Assembly: GCF_030272615.1 (NCBI RefSeq)
Contig: NC_081406.1
Coordinates: 233,360,396-233,424,395 of the forward strand
Length of the DNA: 64,000 nucleotides
Reading direction: 5' to 3'
Source of the DNA: Cryptomeria japonica
Taxonomy: Eukaryota > Streptophyta > Pinopsida > Cupressales > Cupressaceae
Under the pieces are notes generated by a model. The model worked only from the letters and a program-made list of their open reading frames with translations. It was not told where the DNA came from and ran no database searches. The translations under genes and the position numbers were made by a program. Positions within the stretch are counted from its first letter, which is position 1; each line of letters opens with the position of its first letter. Below are positions 46,880 to 57,458 of this stretch, in pieces.

Positions 46880-47598
46880 CTAAAACAAACAATTCCAGTA
46901 GGTCTTAGGATAGGATTTCTAGTCTATCTAGTTGCCCTCCGTGCAATTCCTTCCACTCTTTGTTCAACTTCTTATTGAAACTCTTCAAGGTTCATGGTAG
47001 GAGAAAGAGGAACAGTAGGTTGTGCTGCTATCTTCTCTACCTGAGATGATGACTCCCCTTTGGATGGCTTCCTAGAGCGCTTTGCAGGATTGGGGGTCTT
47101 TTTTTCTGTTTGAGCGGCCTCTTTGGCTGTCTCCTGAGGGTTTTCTTCTTCTAGGGTTGGCTTTTTAGGAATTAGGGCTTCCTCAATAGATGGGTTAACT
47201 GGAGCAGGAGCATCACATGTAGGGTTTTCAGCAGAGGTGGCTTTGACTGAATCCTTCTTGGTGCTCTTCCTCTTCTTTGGAGTGAGCTTCCTTGTTTTAG
47301 GAGTAGGAGAGGGCTCATCTGAAGAGTCACTATTAGAAACAATAGTGATAGTCTTTCAGATGGTTTTTCTTTTTCTTTTCATGGCCTTTTCTTTCAGAGG
47401 GGAGATAGATTTGGCCTCCTCTGATACTTGTGGCGTGGTTCTAGGGCTTGGTTTCACATAAGGGGCACTTACAATTTGTTGCATGGGGGGAATCATATCT
47501 AGACGTGTAGTCTCAGTGATGAGAATTGAAGAGCTTGCCTCAGTTACGTGGGTTTTCTTGGCGCCAGGGGTAGCAAATTTCTCAACAAGGGATACCAT
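46880..47598 (-). pseudogene. N-terminal part of the LORF relative
   Basis: The frame starts MVSLVEKFATPGAKKTHVTE at 47598 and runs through a basic, Ser/Pro/Lys-rich region (SPLKEKAMKRKRKTI, then TPKTRKLTPKKRKSTKKDS) toward 46.9 kb, with a frame change near 47.35 kb. It stops where the copia-type LTR begins. The basic clusters look like nuclear localisation signals, but no domain is recognisable. Assignment to the same gene as 43820-46079 rests on strand, order and the intervening LTR. Confidence 0.45.
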
Positions 47599-47879
47599 CT
47601 TAACACTTGAGACTGAGAAAAGACTCGGAAAGAAAATGTGAGAATAAAAACTACCAACTTCTAGGGCACACACATAGACAGCTCAAAATATTACTGTAAT
47701 AGTTTGATAATGTGCACAAGTAGGAAAAATCACTTACTAGTTTGCTCTTCAATTGAAAATGCTAGAAGGCATGCTGGAATGTTGGAATTTTCTTTTCTTC
47801 TCACTTTATGACCCTCTGAATTCTCTTTGAATGAAAGGTAAGAAAGAATTCTATTCAATTTTCAATTTATTGTGAAGCC

Positions 47880-50800
47880 ATTAATTCATTCATGCTAGAC
47901 AGAGGTAGTCATTGGCACCAACTTTGAATTCCATCCGTCGATCTAGAAATTGATGATCGTGATCTCTCATCGGCCATCCCTAACTATTGACGTGGAATCC
48001 TCATAAAACCCTTCTATCACTTTAGAAATTCATACTCTCTGGAGCTTCCTTGGTCACCTTAGCTCTCTCTGTGGGATGGGTTTCTATTGTAATTTTTCTT
48101 TGTTGTACTTATCCCATGGTGTAACTATCCCTTCCTTTTATCTTTGTGGGATAAGCTTCTATTTGCTTTCTTTGTGTTTTTATCATCTGTGGGATAAGCT
48201 TTTGAACTATCATTTTATTTTCCCAGAGAATCCTTCTTATCCCCGCTGGAATGCGCGTGATAAGGTTTTCTCTTATTTCCCATTTACAATTCTTATCCCA
48301 CAGACATCATTAAGCAAGAAGAACACATCACAGAATAAGATTTCCTTTATGATCTTTTACATTCTTATCCTGCGATGGACCTTTGAGTTTCATTGTTGTT
48401 CTGGATCTTAGTTGCCTCGTGGGATAAGCCCTTTTACCTTTTTCTTAAGTATTTTCTTATCCTGGGACTCTTTTCTTATCCCCACGAGGACGCACGGGAT
48501 AAGAAAATCTTTGCACCCTTCTTTGTTAACTTATCTCGTGTTGCTCTTTTCTCGCCCTGTAGTTCTTTTGGGATAAGGACTCCTTTGTAATTATTAATTT
48601 CTTCTTATCCCATAGTGCTAGATTATTGATACAAATGTGTCTCGAGATAAGATGCACTCTTTAAATATTACCATTTCCTTATCCCGTAAGATTGAGATTC
48701 TCATTGAAACCATGTGTGGGATAAGAAACAAGGGGTGCTTCCTAAGGAAATCTTATCTCGCGTGACCGAGTCACTTGAGGATGATACTTTGGTTCTTATT
48801 TAGAATACATGGAGAACTTCATGGGTTAAGTGGTCATGTGTGGGGCCTTCCTAGGAGATAAAGGACTTAAGACCTGGGGTTTTCAGCAGTACATAGGAAT
48901 ATTTATCCCACGATGTCATTTACCCCTTCTTCTATCCTTGCGGGATAAGCTTTTATGTGTTTTATCTTTGAATCCTTATCTCATGTTGCTCCTAGCCTTC
49001 AGCCTGTAAGCCCTTTTCCTTTATGTTCCTACTGTCTATGGGATAATCTTTTGAACTAGATTTTTCTTATTCCGTAGTACTCCTTTTATCCCCGTGGGAA
49101 TGTGTGGGATAAGATTTCCCTTATTTCCAGCTTATAACTCTTATCCCATGACCAACTCTGAATAAGAGGAAGACATCACGGGATAAGACTTCCTCTTATT
49201 TCCTTTAACACTCTTATCTCGCGGTGCACCTTTGAGTCTTACTCATTGATCTTTCATTCACCTTTGTTGTGGATCTCTGCTCCCCATGAGATAAGCCCTT
49301 TTACCCTTTTCTTATCCCGTGACTCTTTTCTTATCCCCACGGGAACGTGTGGGATAAGAAAATCATAGCATCCTTCTTTGATCACTTGTCCCGTGTTGCA
49401 CTGTAATGCTATTATGGTAACTTGGAGACCCTATTGGATAAGATTTCCCCTTAGTGCCTAAGAAAACCCTTATCCCGTGGGCCTCTCACAGTGCTCCTGG
49501 ATCATTGTGGGATAGGCCTCTACTGCTTGTCTCTTTTAGCCACTGCTTATCTCGTGTTGCTTCTTTTCTCACCTTGCAGTTGTCAATGTTAGGATAACTG
49601 GTGAACAACTGAGAGGAGGGGGGTAAATCAGTTGTTAACATATTATACCTTTTAATCCACTTAATAACCTTTCACCATATTATGTATCAATAAAGAAGAT
49701 TAGATACCGGTAAACAATGCAACTTAACAATTAAATAGATAATCAATGCAAAACAACCATACCACATAACACCATAATTTGTACGTGGAAAACCCAGAAA
49801 GGGAAAAACCATGGTGGGAAGCCTACCCACAATTTGATGATACTTCTACAGAAAGTATGTGTTACAATGAGGGGCCTACACTTGCAAGAAGGTACACTGC
49901 CTAGAGCATATTGCTCATTACAAAAGAGTCTCATTGACTATAGAGAGGCTACAACCATCTCAATATAAATGGACAACAATACAATAGAGTGAACTTCCAA
50001 AGATAGCATCTACCATCCCTGATTATAGTCCAGGTTAAGCTCAATACCGGAGGCCTTTGACCTCTTCAGTAATCCCAATTCTATCACCTATGATCAACCA
50101 AATCTCCTCTACATATGATATTGCATTCTAAGACCACAACTACTTATTCCATTCCCATCCCATAATCTACAATGAGATCTTACATCATTTTATACAAACC
50201 CTAAGGCTTAAACCAATTAGGTTGGCCACCTAAAAGATATTACAATAAGATCATTTCATAGATCCATATTACAATGATATGCCATGTCGGCTTAAGACCA
50301 AAACAACAATAACAAATCCATAAAACATCTTGAAACATCCTGGTAACGTGTAGAGTACACGTTAACATGAAATCGGTCCATAACCTAGATAGGTACTAGA
50401 CCTATTCTAGGTCCACCACACCAAAGCAATGTCTTCAAGCAGTTGAAGCTCGATCAAAGAATATCTTCAGCATCATGAAATCCATGTATAAGTTGTACCA
50501 ACACAAATTATGCATCCTGTCACAATTCCTTAGTGACAACTCTGTCGGTAAAGCCTTAAACTAGTACCGGTAAGGGTTTACCAGAGTGTATGATAGAATC
50601 CAATTACCAAGTCAATACCATCTAACCAAGACATGCTCCAGAAGCACATACCATATGTAACCAATCACATTTCATAAATCCAAACATGCTGAAAGTGTCC
50701 AACAAATAGTCTTTTCTGTCGGTAACACTAGATCTTCTACTGGTAACCAAAACCTATCTACCGGTAACCAACCATAACAGCTAGTGTTGACATCAACGAC

Positions 50801-51070
50801 AAAACATCAATGCAACATATAATCAATTCATCCAATAATGTCAATAGTTGTGAGATAAGGATTCCTTTGTAATTCTTTCCTTCTTGTTATCCTGCGGTGC
50901 TAGATCATTGATGACTGTGTCGCGGGATAAGATGCACTCTTTGGAAACTATCATTTCCTTATCCCATGAGGTTGCAAATCGCATTGAAACACCCAATGGG
51001 ATAAGGGACAAGGGGTTCTTTCTTTGTAAATGTTATCCCGCGCGACCGAGTCACTTGGGGTCAACACTTG
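47880..51070. repeat. Two-copy block dense in CTTATCCC / GGGATAAG words
   Basis: Unit 1 (about 48070-48835) and unit 2 (about 48895-51065, without the solo LTR) share long stretches: gataagatgcactcttt at 48648 and 50928, ccatttccttatccc at 48668 and 50949, and gcgtgaccgagtcacttg-like text at 48759 and 51041. Tens of copies of CTTATCCC or GGGATAAG, often as head-to-head pairs about 15-60 bp apart, are spread through both. No protein is coded; frames here are chance. Confidence 0.7.
49587..50839 (-). repeat. Solo copia-type LTR with target duplication gtcaa
   Basis: It is flanked by gtcaa at 49582-49586 and 50840-50844. On the minus strand it ends ATCCTAACA. It contains gtacgtggaaaacccagaaa as in other copia LTRs of this window, and several ccggta words. 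Sequence on either side reads through into the same repeat unit, so the insertion is precise. The minus-strand start reads ATTATTGG, not TG, which suggests a mutated end. Confidence 0.75.
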
Positions 51071-53100
51071 GGTGATCAATTTTAATTTTTACATATAATT
51101 ATAATATCCCATTTAATTATAATTACCCATATAATATCCCATTTATTATCCAATTTAATTATGTAATTGAAATATCACATTTACATGTAACTATAATATC
51201 CTATAGGTCAATTTGAATTTCAAATTACTCTACAAAGCAAAAGACTTTTTAAAACTACATTCCTGGGAGGCAAAGCAAAAGACTTCAAAAAAATTCATTC
51301 CTGCAAGGAAAAGCATGAGAGGATCAGATTCATAGATGGTGGTGAATGAAGAGTTCATTCGCACGCAGGAGGAGGAAATTAGTTTACAGGTGAGCAATCA
51401 CTTCGCTTCATCTTATGTGCATTTCAAACATAATCAAAATTATTTGTTTCCCTTTTCAATGATCTTCTAGGGTTTTTTAGGGACTTGTTCTTGGTATTGC
51501 AAGGGTTTGTATGCTTTATGAAGGCTTTGAAGGATGTTCTTTGAATGTTGGGATTGTGTTGAGTACTTCTTTTGTGTATGGACAATAAATTGAATGTTAG
51601 GGGAAGACATCATATGTGATGTGTGAGGCGACCAGCGCGTCTTGTCACTAGGAACCTTAAGCATACTGGAAGATCAAAAATTAGATATGAATTCGAAGAT
51701 CAAAACTTAGAAGATCAATTTGCCTTCCTATTTAACCTCAGGCTTATGATTTCCTATCCTTATCAAACATCAAGCTCTATCTAAAAGAGAAATAAATCCG
51801 ATATCCCATGAAAACCAAATCCATCTTTGGATTTGAAGTGTCCTAATCTCTTTCCACCTTCTCCCAATGTCCCTTCATTCATGGTAATCAGAGCCTTATT
51901 TTCATCTATCATGATCACCTCTGTCACTCCGGATCTGAATTTGTAGTTTGGAATCTAGATCGGTACCCTCCCTTAGTCATACCTATTCAATGTCTTCTTT
52001 TTTCTACCTCCACAAGGCTTCATAGTCATCAACTAGAATTTGTTCCAAATCCTCACTCAGGATTGCCTTGAAAACCTGGTCAGCCTTTGTCCTTAAATTT
52101 ATTCCCATGTTTTCCATGTAATCTGTAGCCATGTTTGCCTCCCTGAAAAACATGTTTATGGGATATTATACATTTCTATATGTAATTATATGTAAAAATC
52201 AAAATTTACCTATGGGATATTAAACTTTTCTATATGTAATTAGAGAATTTGTGATCTGAATGAACATTGCCTAGCTATGTTGAATATATGTTTTGCGCTA
52301 TTTGACCAATATAGGCAATGTATGAAAAATGTAGTAACATTGACAAGGAAATGAAGTGTCAGAAAACATGCCTTAAAGAAATGTGGTCTCATGGTGATGG
52401 AGTGCAATTATGGTGATGGAATGCCATGACAGTCAAATTACTATGGATTATCATGGCATTCCATCACCATGAGAACACATTTCTTTGAGACATTTTTTCA
52501 AATAGTTTGTTGCCTTGTCTATGCAAGGTAGTGAACCATTTGATTGACCTTCACATAAGATGTAAGCTAGCATAAGATAATTGAATTACATATGCAAGAA
52601 CCTGAACCCCTTTGACAAGGATCCTGCACAGTCTACATAAAGGCAAGGCGACAATTATTCTCATGGATAAGCAAGTATAATTCAATACACCCTATAGAAG
52701 CCATTTATTATATGCTTGCTTTCTCTTTACACCAATCTTCGAGTGGTTTAATAATAAGCCAGGTTTTAGCAACTATATTTTGTCAAAATTTTAATTTTTT
52801 TCTCACCTAAACCACCTTGACATCCACATGGTATTGCTCATTCCACTTTTTCAGCCCTCCTATATGCTTTAAGTGACAAGGAAGACTATTTTTCTGAGTT
52901 TTTGAAACTCCAAAATTACCAGGAAAATAAGCTTGCTCAGTTTTTGAAACCTCCACATTAGTAGCAACTCTAATACAATTATCAGTACTTGATGGCCCAG
53001 TTGGCCTTATTCTAATTTAAATCTCAACATCAAATTTAGGGGTGACTTCTTCATCAACATTACCCTCAATGATGAATTTGGGGAAAAAGCATGAGCCATT
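51071..53100. other. Intergenic stretch, no supported gene
   Basis: It is AT-rich (repeated ttataattataatatcccattt at 51090-51160). The small frame at 51467-51664 has no recognisable content. One hairpin is listed separately. Confidence 0.4.
52362..52495. repeat. Hairpin-forming inverted repeat
   Basis: The left arm (taaagaaatgtggtctcatg from 52374, then gtgatggaatgccatga) pairs with the right arm (tcatggcattccatcaccat and gagaacacatttctttgag) with few mismatches. A 19 bp extra piece (gtgcaattatggtgatgga) bulges from the left arm. The loop is about 15 bp. It could be a small foldback element or a small-RNA precursor. Confidence 0.75.
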
Positions 53101-56100
53101 CTTATCAATCCATGCAATGGACCTATTGGTTCCCAAATGGGTTTACACTGCGAGAGGTAGAAACCAAGTTGATTCTTCAAATACTCATGGAGAAACCAAC
53201 TCCAACTATTAAAATCCTTAAGAACTTGGACCAACTGACAAGGATTCTGCTAATCCTTCTACACTTTGGGCTCTGCAAGACTCGGGAGGGTGATCCCTTA
53301 GAAAATTTGTGATCTCTATGCCATACTCACAAATTATGCTAAAACAAAGAATATAGTCTCGTATACAGGCTCAACAGCAAGGAGGATGCTCAAGAATGGT
53401 GAATTCTTCAGTGATCCTCAACCTTATCTGGAGCATGAGATAGTAGGACACCTCAAACATACATAAAAAATTGAAAATATGTCTTGATTTTAATGATTCA
53501 TGACAAACCAAAAGTGAAACAAACAAGAAACTGATAACCTAATGATATCTGCTAGCATATATACCAGTGCCTTACTCCATTGGGCTCTAAGTTTTTGAAA
53601 TATCACTGAAACTTGACAGAAATTTATTTAATAGCTGATTAAATCTTAAACAATACCGCCTTATTGTATCATTTTATTTGCAATTTCTTACCCGAACTAC
53701 TTATCAAATCCGAGTACAAGCTTTATCCCTTTGTAATATCATTCAAGCATTTTAATTAACCCCTTGGATTAAAGCATGAAATGAAAAATTACATACATCA
53801 TAATAGTACAACAAGAAAATGAAACCCTTGATTCCATTAACTCAAAAGAAATAAAATCATACACAGGAGAGTAAGGATTTTGAAATTATATCTGCATTAA
53901 CTTCAAAAGCTATCTTGAATCAAATAACCGAATACATTTCATTTATAGAAGAGCCCATTTGAAATTTGAAACTGATGACTATCTTCTATTTTTCTCTACA
54001 AAATGACATTACAATTCTCTACTATTTACTCATGACTTCTCAAAAATGGAACCTAATCCTGCAGACCGGACCTACACAAGAGACCCTATTTAGAGATTTT
54101 GGAACCCTTTCTAATGGCCTTGACTTCCCTTTTATAGAAAATAAGTAGGAGCAACAATATTGAGGCCAAGAGACACATTTCATATGGAATGAACAAGACA
54201 AGAAATCCATAAGCAATTTTGTTTTAAAATATTCCTTAAAACTACCCATACGCTGGCACCTGTGATAAAATAGAAACATAATTTGTAACTAAATATTTGT
54301 AGAAATGAAAGTGCTTGAGTCATTCCATTATCATCCTGATGTCTTGAATTATACTGTGAGATGCTTCATTCTTTCCTATAGATAATTTCCATTCCCAAAA
54401 GGGAAACTAGATCCTGGCAAGAAGTAAAATCGTCCCCAAACTAGAGGAAGATCTCCAACCTTTATGCCCATGATCAGATAAAGTGGAAGGAGAATCTTAT
54501 AGGGAAACATAATATGTTGGGGAGGGGTCACAACTTGTATTTCATTGCAGGGATGACTGGTTGCCACTCCCCACTCAAACAAATCCACCTTTCATTCCCC
54601 TATGGGCTCCTTCCTCAAACCCCTTACTAGCTAGTGGCAGAGTAGAAGCAGAGGATGTATCATGAGTGACTTTTTCTTATAATAAATGGCGTTCACGACC
54701 CCTCTGACAATCCTTCAAACTTTCACAACCCCACTAATAATAAGAAAACTCATACAAGAGAAAGAACATTCATACAGTATCAACAAGAACACAACAACTC
54801 CATGCATGATACTGCTCAAACGTCATCATCTTCAGTGATGAAAAATCACTCTTCAAAAAGAAAAGAGGCTTCTTTTCTCTTCTACCAACTGAACTACCAC
54901 CTTATTATATTTATAATCAAAATCACTTCACTTGGCGGTGTCTGTTCATGCAGAAATAATCTTCCTAAATGCTCACTTCTATCTATTCACCATGCCAGTT
55001 GTGAACTAGGTAAATCATGCATGTCAAACCCAAGACACTATCGAATTCCAGCTTTTTCATAAGGAAAATCAATCCACTACTTTTCTTTCAATATTCACCT
55101 TACATGGATGATTTTGTTTTGATCTTCTCATCCTGAGACTACACAACTTTGCTTCAGAATACTTTTAAAACACCAGATTATCCTCTTTTAGATCTTCTCA
55201 AAGAAGGATTTTTTGACTTTATCCCTCCCTGAGAATCCTTGATAACAAGCAACCTCTGATTTTACCAAGAAATTTGTGATCTTTTATTTCCAACTCAAAG
55301 GTTGTCCAAATTCTCTTATGCCTCTGAAAATGTTGTCCTTTCTTTTCAAATCAATTTCGACTCAATACAAACCTTCAGAAAACTAACCTTGTAAAATGAG
55401 TCGGCATCCAATCATCCTACCTTGTCACTATTTTCTCCAAGTTGACAATCTTGGACTCTATCCATTCTAACTTTCCCGCACAGATAACATACCACTTCTT
55501 TACAATACCCTTATAAAAATTGTTTGAAACTCCACCGTAGATCCTATCCATCTCGGTGAATCACACGGTCATTGTTGGTCAACCTGACACTAACTTTCTA
55601 TGTGGCAAATGGGTCCATCCAAAGTATAACTTGGCATAGCCAACTCACCGGTTACTTCACCTCGGTCAGTGACACCACCATCGGCTTTTACTGGCCCACC
55701 TTGGACATGTGGCATCATCTCATGATGTCGCGGTCCATAATCCCCTTGCATCTCTTGATTGCAGAGTTATGAGGGTCGTTGGATTGACTCACTTTACCTA
55801 CCGGCCACAATGATTGCCTTCTTAAGTCCCTTAATAGTCAAGCAACTTTTTTGCAGAAATTAAAATATCTTCATCCATTACAAGCACGTGCAGTTTGATG
55901 AACCATTTGTAGTCTAGACTTTACTTGTTTATAACTGGTTACAACAAATGTTGCAAAGGTTTAACTGTTGTCTTAACCTCCCCATCAAGGACACATGGCA
56001 TCATCTCATGATGACACGGTCCTTAACCACCAGACACCTTCAATCATGGGGGAGTGCAGGCTGTAGGATCTGCTCATGGTTTAGTTGTCAAGCGCAATAT

Positions 56101-56450
56101 TAAAACATTAGACTTAGGAAATAATAAAGGGGCCAGCTGAAATGTTAAATGAGATCTGCCTAGGATAATATAGGTTAGCACAAATTAGGGGATAAAATGG
56201 CCCCGCCAATGACGACACAACCCTTAGGCCTTAAGACAAAAAGGTAATGTGAAATTATAACAAGCTTAGGTTTTTTTCATAAGATTTAATTATAAAAGTG
56301 TAAAACCCTAGACCCTAAACCCCAAAGGCAAGAACAAAGAACAAAATTAATCCAGAATGACCAGGATTTTGACTAAGGCATGAAAAATTTTGCATAGTCA
56401 TTTTTAGGACCATTAGGACCTCTGACAACCCACCCTCAAATCTATTTTTA
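53100..56450 (-). repeat. Relic R3: diverged long LTR of the Y/Z family
   Basis: The block ccttctacactttgggctct near 53258 with gggagggtgatcc matches the end region of the Y LTR (4593-4635). The segment aagagaccctatttagagat, then ttttggaaccc, at 54075-54107 matches the 5330-5350 region. At 55.55-56.05 kb catgtggcatcatctcatga occurs twice (about 55707 and 55989). At 56.1-56.35 kb the start-of-LTR text (cctaggataatatag, then accctagaccctaaacccc) resembles 22.3-22.5 kb. No gene is supported. Confidence 0.45.
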
Positions 56451-56867
56451 GCATTTGCAAAAAATCAACAAGATATAGTGAACCATCTATTACAACTTCT
56501 TGTCATCTCTCTCCATGGAATCCTAAAATTTATTTCCTCTCACACTAACAATTGACCCTCTCCCAACTATCTCTCTCATTTTATGGAATGTAGGTACCAC
56601 CAAATACGTATTTGTCAGATGTGTCTTCCTCAAGCGAGGGAAATTCAGGAAGAGAAGAGGAAAGTGAGACATGTAGTAGGTCTAAAGGAGATCAACTAGA
56701 GATCAAAATATTAGAAGAAAATTCCATAAACGCATGGAATTGTTTCTTTCTCAAGGGGGTCATGTTCTTATGATGATGAGAGAATAGGAAACATCAAGTT
56801 GCCCTTGAGATACAAACATCTACAGAAATAATGGGTACCCAAGGAACTTCCTCCAATAAACACTGAT

Positions 56868-57330
56868 TTTTGTGTTAATACGAGGATATATTGCATAGCA
56901 CCATTGTCATTACATTGTTTGGGCCTATTTTCCATGGATGACATATAGGTCTATTACAACAAAGTTGTTGAATTGATGGAGTATGTTGGACCCTATTACA
57001 ATTACAAAAATTGGATGCAGCTGGTTTGATATACACGAAGTATGCGTAGGTATGCACTATCAGGAAATTATATACAACTAAAAGATCATGATCAAATTAA
57101 AAGAGTGGCTATGTACATTAATGGAAGGCAAAAAGCAACAGGAAATATTGCAGGTTTTATAAACAGTACACGACCTGGGTCAACTTATAGGCAACCCAAT
57201 TGCATATTCGAGGCGCACGAGGGAAACCATGTATTCGTATGTGTGATAAAATCAATAAGTGTAGGGGAAGAGTTGCTAATCAGTTACAATTTAAATCGTA
57301 TAGATACAAACAAAGTTACTATCGTGGGGG
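56868..57330 (+). pseudogene. SET-domain-like fragment
   Basis: The plus-strand frame has YYNKVVELMEYVGPYYNYKN, then YTRSMRRYALSGNYIQLKDH, then GNIAGFINSTRPGSTYRQPN and CVIKSISVGEELLISYNLNR. The order IAGFIN...PNC...V..I..GEELLISYNL resembles the C-terminal half of a SET methyltransferase (RFINHS..PN ... I..GEEL..DY). The invariant NHSC is NSTR here and YNL replaces DY. Two stops lie upstream (after DDI and QLV). It ends at a possible donor near 57330. It is either a captured host gene piece or a transposon gene; it is not functional as seen. Confidence 0.5.
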
Positions 57331-57458
57331 TGGTGTGTACTTATATATACCATTTAAACCAACCTCTAATTAATGACTCCAATATACCATTTTATTATTG
57401 TTTTTTTGGTAAGTCTATTGGTTTCATTTCACTAATGTTTTTTATATTTAATTTTGGT

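Noticed and set aside
48076-48590. Frames of 65-111 codons in the GATAAG repeat block
   Set aside because: They are not kept between the two repeat units and have skewed composition from the repeated words.
52004-52132. Minus-strand frame starting MATDYMENMGINLRTKADQV (42 codons), followed by more in-frame text with stops
   Set aside because: It looks protein-like, but it is short and I could not assign it to any family or to a neighbouring element.
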